Source: SG8-41 sp035649495
GTDB taxonomy: Bacteria > Pseudomonadota > Gammaproteobacteria > Burkholderiales > SG8-41
NCBI GenBank assembly: GCA_035649495.1
Contig: DASRJL010000092.1
Span: 62,001 to 126,000 of the forward strand
Direction of reading: 5' to 3'
Length of the DNA: 64,000 bases
Shown: piece after piece, positions 51,031 to 58,797 of the stretch
Layout of the letters: every line of letters starts with the position of its first letter
Numbering within the stretch: position 1 is the first letter of the stretch
Notes under the pieces: generated by a model
Database searches by the model: none
Told to the model about the DNA's origin: nothing
Seen by the model: only the letters and a program-made list of their open reading frames with translations
Translations under genes and position numbers: made by a program

Positions 51031-52449
51031 GTGACGGGTCCCACGGCGCCCATGTCCGCGCTGGCATCTGCGAGGCGGAAAACGCTCTCGCTGGCGGTCG
51101 CCTGCTGCCTGCTGGCGGCGGCGTGCGCGCAACTGCCCAACACGGCGCTGCTCATGCGCAGCGCACCGCCGAACGCGGTGCAACTGGACGGCCCGGACGG
51201 CCCGCTCTCAAAACAGCGTAGCGCGGCGATACTTGCCGAAATCAAGCGCAAGAGCGGCTCGGCAGACGTACTGGAGAAGCACGTCGCGCTGGAAGAGGCC
51301 ATCGTCGGGAGCCCGATGGTCGTCGGCAACAGGGTGTCCCTGCTCCAGGACGGACCGGCGACCTACCAGGCGATGTTCGCGGCGATACGCGGCGCGAAGC
51401 GCCATATCAACCTGGAAACCTACATCTTCGAGGACGATGAAAAGGGACGGGAATTCGCGGACGTGCTGCTCGCGAAACAGGGCGAGGGCGTCCAGGTCAA
51501 CCTGATATACGACAGCGTGGGCTCGCTCAAGACGCCGAAACCCTTTTTCGACCGGTTGAAGGACGGCGGCGTGCGCGTCGTCGAATTCAACCCCGTCAAC
51601 CCCTTGAAGGCGAAAAAGGGCTGGCAGATCAACAATCGCGACCATCGCAAGCTGCTCGTCGTCGACGGCGCCGTCGCGTTTCTCGGGGGGATCAACATCA
51701 GCAACGACTACTCGACCGCATCGGCGTCGGCGCTGAGGGGCAGCTCCAATCCCTCGTCCCTCGGCTGGCGCGACACCCACGTGAGAATCGAAGGGCCGGT
51801 CGTCGACGAGTTCCAGAAGCTCTTCATGAGCACCTGGGCGAAGCAGGGCGGCGAAGCGCTCCCCGCCGGGGAATATATCCCGGAGCTGAAAGCCGCCGGG
51901 ACGCAGATCGTGCGCGCCATCGGCAGCAGCTCCGAGGACCCGTACAGCACGATTTATGTGACCCTGGTGTCCGCGGTGACCAACGCCGAGAAGCACGTCT
52001 ACCTGACCAACGCCTACTTCGTGCCGGATCCGCAGCTCCTCGAGGCGCTGATCGATGCCGCCCGGCGCGGCGTCGATGTAAAGCTGATCCTCCCGAGCCA
52101 TAGCGATTCGCCGCTGGTGTTCCATGCCGGGCGATCGTTCTACGACGTTCTCCTCGACGGCGGCGTGAGGATATTCGAGCGGCAGAGCGCGCTCCTGCAC
52201 GCCAAGACCGCCATCGTCGACGGGGTATGGTCCACGATCGGCTCGACCAACCTCGACTGGCGCAGCTTTCTGTACAACGACGAGCTGAACGCGGTCGTCC
52301 TGGGCCGCGAATTTGCCGGGGAGATGCAGGCCATGTTCGAGAAGGACCTGGAGGCCTCCAGGGAGATCGATCCTGCCGCCTGGAACCGGCGCTCGCCGGC
52401 GCTCCGATTGAAGGAGTGGGCGGCGCGGATCTGGCAGTTCTGGTTGTAA
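51031..52449 (+). CDS. Phospholipase D-family lipoprotein (cardiolipin synthase-like)
   Basis: 472-residue PLD-superfamily protein with two HKD motifs: HRKLLVVDG in INNRDHRKLLVVDGAVAFLGG, and HAKTAIVDG followed by GSTNLDWRS. The spacing and the NAYFVPD segment resemble bacterial cardiolipin synthases of the ClsC/YmdC type. A lipoprotein signal (LAVACCLLAAAC) places it at the membrane facing the periplasm, unusual for cardiolipin synthase itself but known for YmdC-like proteins. The start is uncertain: GTG 51031 or ATG 51052, the latter giving a typical lipoprotein leader. A perfect hairpin follows the stop directly. Confidence 0.85.
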   Translation: MTGPTAPMSALASARRKTLSLAVACCLLAAACAQLPNTALLMRSAPPNAVQLDGPDGPLSKQRSAAILAEIKRKSGSADVLEKHVALEEAIVGSPMVVGNRVSLLQDGPATYQAMFAAIRGAKRHINLETYIFEDDEKGREFADVLLAKQGEGVQVNLIYDSVGSLKTPKPFFDRLKDGGVRVVEFNPVNPLKAKKGWQINNRDHRKLLVVDGAVAFLGGINISNDYSTASASALRGSSNPSSLGWRDTHVRIEGPVVDEFQKLFMSTWAKQGGEALPAGEYIPELKAAGTQIVRAIGSSSEDPYSTIYVTLVSAVTNAEKHVYLTNAYFVPDPQLLEALIDAARRGVDVKLILPSHSDSPLVFHAGRSFYDVLLDGGVRIFERQSALLHAKTAIVDGVWSTIGSTNLDWRSFLYNDELNAVVLGREFAGEMQAMFEKDLEASREIDPAAWNRRSPALRLKEWAARIWQFWL

Positions 52450-52477
52450 ATATCCCTCAGCTTTGCAGAGGGATATT
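52449..52477. other. Perfect 10-bp stem-loop after the phospholipase D gene
   Basis: AATATCCCTC (52449-52458), 9-base loop, GAGGGATATT (52468-52477). It overlaps the last base of the TAA stop. There is no T-run, so it is more likely an mRNA 3'-end stabiliser or repeat element than a terminator. Confidence 0.6.
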
Positions 52478-52511
52478 ACTAAGATGGGTCCCGATCGGCC
52501 ACAGAGAATAC

Positions 52512-52555
52512 TCCCTCGCCCCGTGTCAACGGGGAGAGGGTTGGGGTGAGGGGCA
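52512..52555. repeat. Hairpin-type intergenic repeat, third (variant) copy
   Basis: CCCTCGCCCCGT / ACGGGGAGAGGG (one mismatch) with a GTCA loop, followed by TTGGGGTGAGGGGC. This is the common CCCTC...GAGGG element also represented at 31605 and 49304. Confidence 0.6.
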
Positions 52556-52592
52556 AGACCGGGGGAGAGGGGATTTTGGGGTGTACATAAAA

Positions 52593-52625
52593 AAAACCGC
52601 CCGCAGATTGCGGGCGGTTTTGTTT
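52593..52625. terminator. Bidirectional rho-independent terminator
   Basis: AAAACCGCCCGC, loop AGATT, GCGGGCGGTTTT, then GTTTT. The 12-bp stem has an A-run on one side and a T-run on the other, so it can end both the phospholipase D transcript (plus) and the glycine-zipper lipoprotein transcript (minus). Confidence 0.9.
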
Positions 52626-52637
52626 TGCGATGCGCAG

Positions 52638-53132
52638 CTAAACGCGATACACGGAGTCGCCTTCCACCCGGACACGGTCACCGGTCCGCAAATCGGTGAT
52701 GTTCTGCTGGGTGACGGTTCTAAACGAGCCGTCATCCATGCGTACCGTAACGCGGAACGCCTCGTTAGGCCCGCGCGAACGTGCCTGGGCCTGGTTGCCC
52801 ACGTACGCTCCTCCGGCGGCGCCGGCGATGGTCGCCGCCGTGTTGCCGGACCCGCTGCCGATCTGGTGCCCGATCAGCCCGCCGACGATACCGCCGATGA
52901 TCGTGCCGGCGATATTGTTCGCATCGCCTTGCCTCACGACCTCGATCCGGTCCACGACACCGTAGTAGGAGTACTGGCCTTGCGGAGCCGGCGGATACGG
53001 ATAGCCCTGCGGCGGATAGCCCTGGCCCTGATAGACCGGCGCCGGGGACGAATAGTACGGATCCGAGGCGCAGCCGGCCACCAGCACGGTGGCGGCACAG
53101 GTCGCGCCGAGAATCGATTTGAGATGCTTCAT
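52638..53132 (-). CDS. Glycine-zipper 2TM lipoprotein (17-kDa surface antigen type)
   Basis: 164-residue outer-membrane lipoprotein; lipobox VAGC (C21). A Pro/Tyr/Gln-rich linker (QGYPPQGYPYPPAPQGQ) leads to a glycine-zipper segment (IAGTIIGGIVGGLIGHQIG and TIAGAAGGAYVGNQAQ) and a C-terminal beta domain (RVTVRMDDGSFRTV). This is the layout of Rickettsia 17-kDa antigen/SlyB-like proteins, thought to support envelope integrity. Start ATG 53132 with GGGAG eight bases upstream, preferred to an earlier in-frame start at 53147. It ends at the bidirectional terminator. Confidence 0.88.
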   Translation of the reverse strand: MKHLKSILGATCAATVLVAGCASDPYYSSPAPVYQGQGYPPQGYPYPPAPQGQYSYYGVVDRIEVVRQGDANNIAGTIIGGIVGGLIGHQIGSGSGNTAATIAGAAGGAYVGNQAQARSRGPNEAFRVTVRMDDGSFRTVTQQNITDLRTGDRVRVEGDSVYRV

Positions 53133-53194
53133 TTGGTGCACTCCCAATAGGAATCAATACGAGCCGGAATCAATACGAGCCGGATCGCCGGTCG

Positions 53195-53482
53195 TTACCT
53201 GCGCGGTTCCGGGGCAGGAGGAACGATGACGACGGTGTCTCCTCCAGGCGCACCCTTCTTGCCCGGCTCGCCCTTTTCGCCCATCGGGCCCGGCGCGCCC
53301 GGCTGACCCGGCTCACCCTTTTCTCCAGGGGCACCAGGCGCGCCCTGCGGCCCGGGAACGGGCGTGGGTACCGGAACGACGGCCGGCGCCGGTGCCGGCG
53401 CCGTCACGACGGTGGCGGGTTTTTCGCAGCCGTATATCGAGAACAGTGCCAAGCCCATGACAAGCGGTATCGAATACTTCAT
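53195..53482 (-). CDS. Collagen-like lipoprotein
   Basis: 95-residue lipoprotein; lipobox IYGC (C19). An Ala/Pro/Val linker is followed by about a dozen Gly-x-y triplets (GPQGAPGAPGEKGEPG and onward to GKKGAPGG), enough for a short collagen-like triple helix, and a Pro-rich tail VIVPPAPEPRR. It would be displayed on the membrane facing the periplasm or surface. Function is unknown; the repeat could also be a low-complexity stalk. Start ATG 53482 with AAAGGAGTAGAC upstream. It belongs to a run of three small minus-strand genes. Confidence 0.8.
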   Translation of the reverse strand: MKYSIPLVMGLALFSIYGCEKPATVVTAPAPAPAVVPVPTPVPGPQGAPGAPGEKGEPGQPGAPGPMGEKGEPGKKGAPGGDTVVIVPPAPEPRR

Positions 53483-53516
53483 GTCTACTCCTTTCGTGTG
53501 TGGGACAAATAAAAAT

Positions 53517-53744
53517 CTAGCGGTACGAGACCCCGTGCAGCAGCAGGTTGATGTCCGTTACACCCGTGTCCGTTTCGGTCCAGTCGTCATCGTCGTCCAG
53601 GATCGCGGCCATGCGCGGAGCTTCGGGAACATCGACGAACTCGTCGCTCTCGTCGAGCTCGAGCAGTGTTCGACGCAGGCGGGCGGCCGCAACGGAAGAA
53701 CGGGTACGTGTGGCGCTCCGGGTGGCGGCGTGCGACTTGTTCAT
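53517..53744 (-). CDS. Hypothetical small acidic protein, 75 aa
   Basis: Basic N-terminal half (SHAATRSATRTRSSVAAARLRR) and strongly acidic second half (ELDESDEFVDVPEAPR; ILDDDDDWTETDTG), ending DINLLLHGVSYR. There is no signal peptide or known domain. The bipolar charge suggests self-interaction or a nucleic-acid-mimic tail, but that is only inference. Start ATG 53744 has the strong site AAGGAGGAATGTC. It lies upstream of the collagen-like gene (34-base gap), probably in one transcript. Confidence 0.6.
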   Translation of the reverse strand: MNKSHAATRSATRTRSSVAAARLRRTLLELDESDEFVDVPEAPRMAAILDDDDDWTETDTGVTDINLLLHGVSYR

Positions 53745-54036
53745 GACATTCCTCCTTGAGTCGAATCGATTGTTCGCACGCATCGTGCAATATCGACCGG
53801 ACGTGCGGCGATGCGAGCCTGTCTGATACGCATGTAGGGTCGTCGTCGGCATGCCGTAAGGCATTTCCTACACCTGCCCCGGGGTGTGCAGTTGTGCACA
53901 TTTCGAAAGTTGAAGATCCAGCGGTAAGGCCGCGTCGTGGCGGAGTTTTCACTGGCTGCAAGCTCGGGTAAGCTGTGCTTGAGAATCAATATCCGGGCGC
54001 CGTCCTGGAGCCCACAAAAATGAGGAGAAGGAAGTA

Positions 54037-55050
54037 ATGAGCGTTTCAGCAGCCTTTGAGCGTGCGCGGCGTCTCGAGCGCCGTATCGCGTATGCCGCGC
54101 TGGGCCTGATCGGGGCGATGGAAGGCGCCCTGGCGGCGAGCGAGCCGCCGGCGAGTTATCCCACCAAGCCGGTGCGCCTGATCGTCGCGCAGGGGACGGG
54201 AAGCTCGGTGGACAATCTGGGTCGTCTGCTCGCCGCGCGGTTGACGGAGGAGTGGGGCAGGCAGGTGATCGTGGACAACCGGGGCGGCGCGGGAGGAACC
54301 ATAGGCGCGGAAATCGCCGCGCGCGCGGTGCCCGATGGCTACACGCTCCTCGTATCGTCGACCGCGATGCAGGTGATCTCGCCGCAGGTCTACAAGAACC
54401 TCACCTACCATCCGACGAAGGATTTCGCGATGATGACCCTGATCGGGAGCACGCAGAACGTCCTCGCCGTGAATCCGAAGATGCCCTACAAGAACGTCAA
54501 GGAGATGATCGCGTACGCGAAGGCGAATCCGGGCAAGATCAACATCGCGAATGCGGGATCGGGATTCCAGAGCCATCTCGCCGGCGTGCTGTTCACGCAC
54601 ATGGCCGGGATCGACGTGCTGCACGTCCCGTACAAGGGAGGCACCTCCACCACGGCAGTTGCCGCAGGAGAGTCGCACGCCACCATAGTGCCGATGCCGT
54701 CGGTGATCGGACAGTTGCGCGCGGGGCGGCTCACGCCGATGGCGACCGGCGGCGAGAAGCGCTCGTCGGTCCTGCCGGAGGTGCCGACCTTCATCGAAGC
54801 CGGCGTGCCGGGGTACGTGTCCACCGGCTGGGCGGGCATCGTCGCGCCGAAGGGCATCTCGAAGCCGCTCTTCGACCGGATTTACGGCTCGCTCATCAAG
54901 GTCATGAACAACCCGACCACGCGCGAGCTGCTGGAGCGCCAGGGCGCGGAGCCCATGACGAGCACGCCGGAGGAGATGCTGAAGCACATCAACGCCGAGT
55001 ACGCCCGCTTCACTCAGGCGATCAAGCTCGCCGACCTGAAAGTACAGTAA
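54037..55050 (+). CDS. TctC/Bug-family periplasmic substrate-binding protein
   Basis: 337-residue solute receptor of the tripartite tricarboxylate transporter family. An Arg-rich N-terminus and signal peptide (IAYAALGLIGAMEGALA) precede the Bug signature PTKPVRLIVAQGTGSSVDNLGRLLA and VIVDNRGGAGGTIGAEIAARA. Ligands in this family are carboxylates held by loops rather than conserved residues, so the substrate is not predictable. No TctA/TctB membrane subunits are present, as is common for Bug genes in betaproteobacteria. Start ATG 54037 with GGAGAAGGAAGTA upstream. Confidence 0.9.
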   Translation: MSVSAAFERARRLERRIAYAALGLIGAMEGALAASEPPASYPTKPVRLIVAQGTGSSVDNLGRLLAARLTEEWGRQVIVDNRGGAGGTIGAEIAARAVPDGYTLLVSSTAMQVISPQVYKNLTYHPTKDFAMMTLIGSTQNVLAVNPKMPYKNVKEMIAYAKANPGKINIANAGSGFQSHLAGVLFTHMAGIDVLHVPYKGGTSTTAVAAGESHATIVPMPSVIGQLRAGRLTPMATGGEKRSSVLPEVPTFIEAGVPGYVSTGWAGIVAPKGISKPLFDRIYGSLIKVMNNPTTRELLERQGAEPMTSTPEEMLKHINAEYARFTQAIKLADLKVQ

Positions 55051-55059
55051 CCCCCATTG

Positions 55060-55214
55060 AACAGGGGGTAACGGAGATCACGGAGAAGGGCAGACCCTCT
55101 GTTGCCTCTGTTGCCTCCTGTAAAGACCTGCTCAGGAAAAAGATTGAACAGGAGGAACAGAGTACGGCAGATTCTAAGTCCTAAATCTCCGTTGCCTCTG
55201 TTGCCTGCTGTTAA
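55060..55214. repeat. Two adjacent palindromic units with 9-bp internal period
   Basis: Unit 1: left AACAGGGGGTAACGGAGATC, right CTCTGTTGCCTCTGTTGCCT ending 55125. Unit 2: left GAACAGGAGGAACAGAGTAC from 55145, right ATCTCCGTTGCCTCTGTTGC ending 55214. Arms are imperfect inverted copies made of 9-base units around AACRGAG. It is the same family as 16971-17040. It fills the spacer between the two Bug genes. Confidence 0.75.
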
Positions 55215-55237
55215 AAACTACTGGAGAGGAAAGCGGA

Positions 55238-56203
55238 ATGAGAACTCTATTGGCCGTCGCTGCCATGGTCGCTGCCGTCGCTACGGCCGCGGACGCGCAG
55301 GCGCAGGGCGGCTATCCCGCCAAACCCATCCGGATGCTGACTCCGTTCTCGGCGGGCGGGGGCTCGGACATTCTGGCGCGGTTGATCGGGCCTCAGATCA
55401 CCGAGGCCTGGGGCCAGCAGATCATCGTCGAGAACAGGCCGGGCGCGGCGGGCAACCTGGGCGCGGGCATCGTCGTCAAGGCCGAGCCGGACGGCTACAC
55501 CCTCATCATCGTCTCGGGCACCTACGGCGCGAGCGGCGCGCTCTACAAGCTGCCGTACGACACCGTTACGGCGATCTCGCCGATCATCCTCATAGGCACG
55601 ACACCCCTCGTCCTGAGCGTGCATCCCTCCCTGCCCGTGAAGGACCTGAAGGGGTTCATCGCGCTCGCGAGGAGCAAGCCCGATGCCCTGAGCTACGGCA
55701 CGGCCGGCCTGGGCGATCTTGCCCATCTCGCGGGCGAGATGTTCAAGCAGCAGGCGAAGATCAGCATGACGCAGGTGCCCTACAAGGGCAGCGCCCCGCT
55801 CATGATCGGGATCGTCAGCGGGGAAGTCCCGGTCAGCATCAGCAGCCTCGTGCCCACGGTGCCGCACGTGAAGGCGGGACGCCTGAGGCACATAGCGGTC
55901 ACGACGCCCGGGCGCTCGCGCGCGTTTCCCGATGTGGCCGCTTTTGCCGAGACGGTGCCCGGGTTCGACGTGACGCACTGGTACGGCATGTGGGGGCCCA
56001 GGGGATTACCGGCGGACATCGTGACGCGCTGGAACAAGGAAGTGGCACGGATCATCAGGACCGAAGCGATACAGAAATTCTTCAGGACCGAAGGCCTGGA
56101 AGCTGCCGGCGGACCACCCGAGGAGTTCCGGGACCGGATCAGGAGCGATCTCGAGAAATGGCAGAAGGTGGTGAAGGAAGCGAAGATCGTGATCGGCAAC
56201 TGA
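55238..56203 (+). CDS. TctC/Bug-family periplasmic substrate-binding protein (second)
   Basis: 321-residue receptor of the same family as the preceding gene but clearly diverged. Signal peptide ends ATAADAQAQ; the Bug core is PAKPIRMLTPFSAGGGSDILARL and IIVENRPGAAGNLGAGIVVKA, with YKGSAPLMIGIVSGEV in the ligand-closing region. It lies downstream of the first Bug gene in the same direction, separated by the palindromic repeat. Start ATG 55238 with GGAGAGGAAAGCGGA upstream. A weak GC hairpin plus T-run at 56285-56306 may terminate the transcript. Confidence 0.9.
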   Translation: MRTLLAVAAMVAAVATAADAQAQGGYPAKPIRMLTPFSAGGGSDILARLIGPQITEAWGQQIIVENRPGAAGNLGAGIVVKAEPDGYTLIIVSGTYGASGALYKLPYDTVTAISPIILIGTTPLVLSVHPSLPVKDLKGFIALARSKPDALSYGTAGLGDLAHLAGEMFKQQAKISMTQVPYKGSAPLMIGIVSGEVPVSISSLVPTVPHVKAGRLRHIAVTTPGRSRAFPDVAAFAETVPGFDVTHWYGMWGPRGLPADIVTRWNKEVARIIRTEAIQKFFRTEGLEAAGGPPEEFRDRIRSDLEKWQKVVKEAKIVIGN

Positions 56204-56284
56204 GCTGAACCGCCCGGCGTTGTCGGGATGGCGCGCACGGCGGCGCTGACCTGACGGCCACTCCCGATTCAACCGAAGACGCCG

Positions 56285-56306
56285 CGATTGCGGGGCTTTT
56301 TTCGTC
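56285..56306 (+). terminator. Probable rho-independent terminator
   Basis: CCGC-GATT-GCGG with flanking G...GGC pairs, followed by TTTTTT before TCG. A short imperfect stem but a good T-run, between the second Bug gene and the MCE operon. Confidence 0.5.
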
Positions 56307-56342
56307 CGCCGACACCTTTTTCCGTTCTGCTACCATGCCTCG

Positions 56343-56903
56343 ATGATGTCGCTGAATCTCCACAATCCCGATTCCGGAGTCCGTTGCGAGATCGAGCTTG
56401 GGCGCGGTTTGACCTATGCGGTCGAGTCCGGGAGCCCGGAGGGGCTGGATTCCCTGCTCGAGCAGCTGCTCCATCACCCCGGGACGCAGGTTGCCGACAG
56501 CGTGGGCGGCACGGTGGGCAGCATCAACGTGCTGGAAAACATCGGCCTGCCGGCGATCTATCACCGCGTCGCGCCGCTCATCACGCTCGAGCGCGAGGCA
56601 CTGGACGTGCTGGCCGCCTGCGGACTCGACGAGCAGCGCGCCGAGGCGCTGTGCCGGAAGCGTCCCGCCGAGCTGGGGCCGTTCGACAAGCGCCTGGTGG
56701 GATTCGTGCGCAGCCTCCTGATGCATCCCGACCTCCTGGTCTACCATCGCTTCCTTGAAGGTCTTACGCGGACGGACATGGCGCGGGCCGTCGCGCTGAA
56801 CGAGGTGTATCGCGCGCGCCGGCCTGGCGGTACCGCCGTCTACCTGATGTTGAGCGACATGCCGGTGCTCGAGCCGGCCTGCGATCGGAGCTTCGTCACA
56901 TGA
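56343..56903 (+). CDS. Degenerate ABC ATPase of an MCE (Mla-like) lipid transport operon
   Basis: 186-residue MlaF-like protein in which every nucleotide-binding motif is lost. At the Walker A position the sequence is GSPEGLDS (30-37; Lys replaced by Asp36). The signature LSGGQ is LGPFD (111-115). Walker B LLLLDEP is LLVYHRF with His135 and Arg136 in place of Asp-Glu, and the H-loop His is Ser171. Surrounding ABC structure remains visible (NVLENIGLPAIYH, then RRPGGTAVYLMLSD). It cannot hydrolyse ATP by the standard mechanism and may be a structural subunit. Start ATG 56343; ATGA overlap with the MCE gene. Confidence 0.75.
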   Translation: MMSLNLHNPDSGVRCEIELGRGLTYAVESGSPEGLDSLLEQLLHHPGTQVADSVGGTVGSINVLENIGLPAIYHRVAPLITLEREALDVLAACGLDEQRAEALCRKRPAELGPFDKRLVGFVRSLLMHPDLLVYHRFLEGLTRTDMARAVALNEVYRARRPGGTAVYLMLSDMPVLEPACDRSFVT

Positions 56904-57943
56904 GCATGATTGCCGAGCCGATGAAAATGGTGTCCGAGATGCGCGCGGGACTGCGCGACATCGCGGTGGCCTCGCGGATTTTCCTGGTCGTGGCGGTGCT
57001 GGCGCTCGTCGCGGCAATCGGGGTTCTCGCCTGGCAGCAGGGCGCTCTCACGCGGACGATAGACGTGAGCTTCTTCGCTGGAACCGCCGACGGCATGAAC
57101 AAGGGCATGGCGGTCAAGCTCGTCGGCTTCAAGGTCGGATCGGTCGACGCCATCTCCGTGACGCCGGACCTGCGCGTGAAGGTGAGTGTCAAGCTCGACG
57201 AGAAATACCGGAACATGATCGACGGGGACGCCGTGGTGCGCCTTGCCAGGGAGGGCCTGATCGGCGGCAACGTGCTCGAAGTGCGTCCCGGCTCCGGCGA
57301 CAAGGGCCCGATAAAGGACAAGGCCGTCCTGCGCTACGAGCGCGAACCGGCGCTGGATGCGGCCGTCGTCGCGCTGGTGGACCAGATCGCGCCGGTCATC
57401 GCCGACGTCAAGCAGGTGACTACCTTCCTCGCGAGCCCGGAGGGCGACTTCCGCCAGGCGATAGGCAACGCCAACCGCGCGGCCGCCGCCCTCGTCGAGA
57501 CCCGTGCCGACTTGAAGAAGCTGATCGCGTCGCTCGGGGAAGGCTTCGACAGGAGTGAGAAGCAGCTTGCCGCGGTCCTCGATACCACGAACGGACTGCT
57601 GCAGGAGACGCGCGCCAGCGTCGCCGTGCTGGACGGCTCCCTGAGAAAGATGGACGCGGCGCTGCCGGGCATCGCCACCAAGATGGACCAGAGCCTCGAA
57701 AACATCCGGGTGGCGAGCGAGGCGATCCGCGGCGTTGCGACGGGGCAGCTGCCCGGGCTCGTCGGCGACGCCGGAACGCTGGTAGGCGAGGGCAGCGCGC
57801 TCGTCTCCGATACGAACGAGATCGTTCGCGGCGCCAAACAGACCTGGCCGGTGCGTAACCTCGTCCCGCCCCGGCAGGAGCTGCGCTTGCGGCTCGACAG
57901 CGGTGGTGGCCTGTCGGCGATGCCTCCGGAGGGCAAACGCTGA
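56900..57943 (+). CDS. MCE/MlaD-family lipid transport protein
   Basis: 347-residue inner-membrane-anchored periplasmic protein. One N-terminal helix (IFLVVAVLALVAAIGVLAW) is followed by an MCE domain (about 50-140; VSFFAGTADGMNKGMAVKL, GFKVGSVDAISVTPD, REGLIGGNVLEV). A long helical region, typical of needle-forming MCE proteins, follows to the C-terminus. It carries lipid between membranes together with an MlaE permease. It overlaps the degenerate ATPase gene (ATGA) and lies 2 bases from the TPR lipoprotein gene. Confidence 0.9.
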   Translation: MSMIAEPMKMVSEMRAGLRDIAVASRIFLVVAVLALVAAIGVLAWQQGALTRTIDVSFFAGTADGMNKGMAVKLVGFKVGSVDAISVTPDLRVKVSVKLDEKYRNMIDGDAVVRLAREGLIGGNVLEVRPGSGDKGPIKDKAVLRYEREPALDAAVVALVDQIAPVIADVKQVTTFLASPEGDFRQAIGNANRAAAALVETRADLKKLIASLGEGFDRSEKQLAAVLDTTNGLLQETRASVAVLDGSLRKMDAALPGIATKMDQSLENIRVASEAIRGVATGQLPGLVGDAGTLVGEGSALVSDTNEIVRGAKQTWPVRNLVPPRQELRLRLDSGGGLSAMPPEGKR

Positions 57944-57945
57944 TA

Positions 57946-58797
57946 ATGCGCGCCGCGATCCTGCTCGTCGCAGGTCTTCTCGCACCGGCGCTCTGCGGCT
58001 GCGGCTCGGTTCCGCCGCAGTCCGACGCCGACGCGCGGCGCGAGCGGCAGACCGACCTGGGTGAGCGCGCGCAGCGCGCGATCGGCAGGGGTGAGGTCGG
58101 GCGCGCGGCCGGCTACTACCGCGAGGCGCTGCGGATCGCGGAGGCTACGGAGGATTTCCCGGCGATCGGCGTATACGCACTCAATCTCGCCGCGACCTAC
58201 CAGGCGCTGGACGAGGCGGCTCTCGCGCAAGGCGCGCTCGACAAGGTGCTGGCGGAGCCGGCGCGTTTCGAGCAGCCGCTGGTGGTCGAAGCGGCAGGAC
58301 GCAGGGCGCTGCTCGCCCTGCAGGCGCGCCAGCTCGACACGGCAGAGGAATGGCTGGGTCGCGCCGAGCGGGATTGCGCGCCGGCGTCATGCAAGGCTCA
58401 GGTCGCATTGCAGAACCTGCGGGGCCAGCTGCTGCTGGAGCGCGGTAATGCCGCCGAGGCCAGGGCGGTCATGGTCGGGGCGCTTGCCGGAGCGAGGGCG
58501 GAGGGCAACCCGGAAGAGGAAGCCAACGCGCTGCGCGTGGACGGCCGCGCGGCGGCGCGCCTGGGCGAGCATGGGGAGGCGCTCGCGGCGCTCAACCGGG
58601 CCCTCGATCTGGACAAGCGGAGCGGATTGCCGCGGAAAATCGCGCTCGACCTGATCGCGCTGGCCGAAGTGGAGATCGCGCGCGGCGAGCGTGCTGCGGC
58701 CCGGGACTACGCGCGGCGCGCGCTCGCGGTAAGCCGGGCAGGGGGCAGCAAGCGCCAGCAGGAGGAGGCGCAGCGGTTGCTGGAGAGCATCCCGTGA
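57946..58797 (+). CDS. TPR-repeat lipoprotein in the MCE operon
   Basis: 283-residue lipoprotein; lipobox LCGC (C19). The mature part consists of TPR-like helical hairpins: AIGRGEVGRAAGYYREALRIA, VYALNLAATYQALDEAALA, ARLGEHGEALAALNRALDL and ARDYARRALAVSRAG. It takes the position normally held by the auxiliary lipoprotein of MCE systems and is probably an outer-membrane or periplasmic scaffold. Start ATG 57946; its stop overlaps the GTG of the permease gene. Confidence 0.8.
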   Translation: MRAAILLVAGLLAPALCGCGSVPPQSDADARRERQTDLGERAQRAIGRGEVGRAAGYYREALRIAEATEDFPAIGVYALNLAATYQALDEAALAQGALDKVLAEPARFEQPLVVEAAGRRALLALQARQLDTAEEWLGRAERDCAPASCKAQVALQNLRGQLLLERGNAAEARAVMVGALAGARAEGNPEEEANALRVDGRAAARLGEHGEALAALNRALDLDKRSGLPRKIALDLIALAEVEIARGERAAARDYARRALAVSRAGGSKRQQEEAQRLLESIP

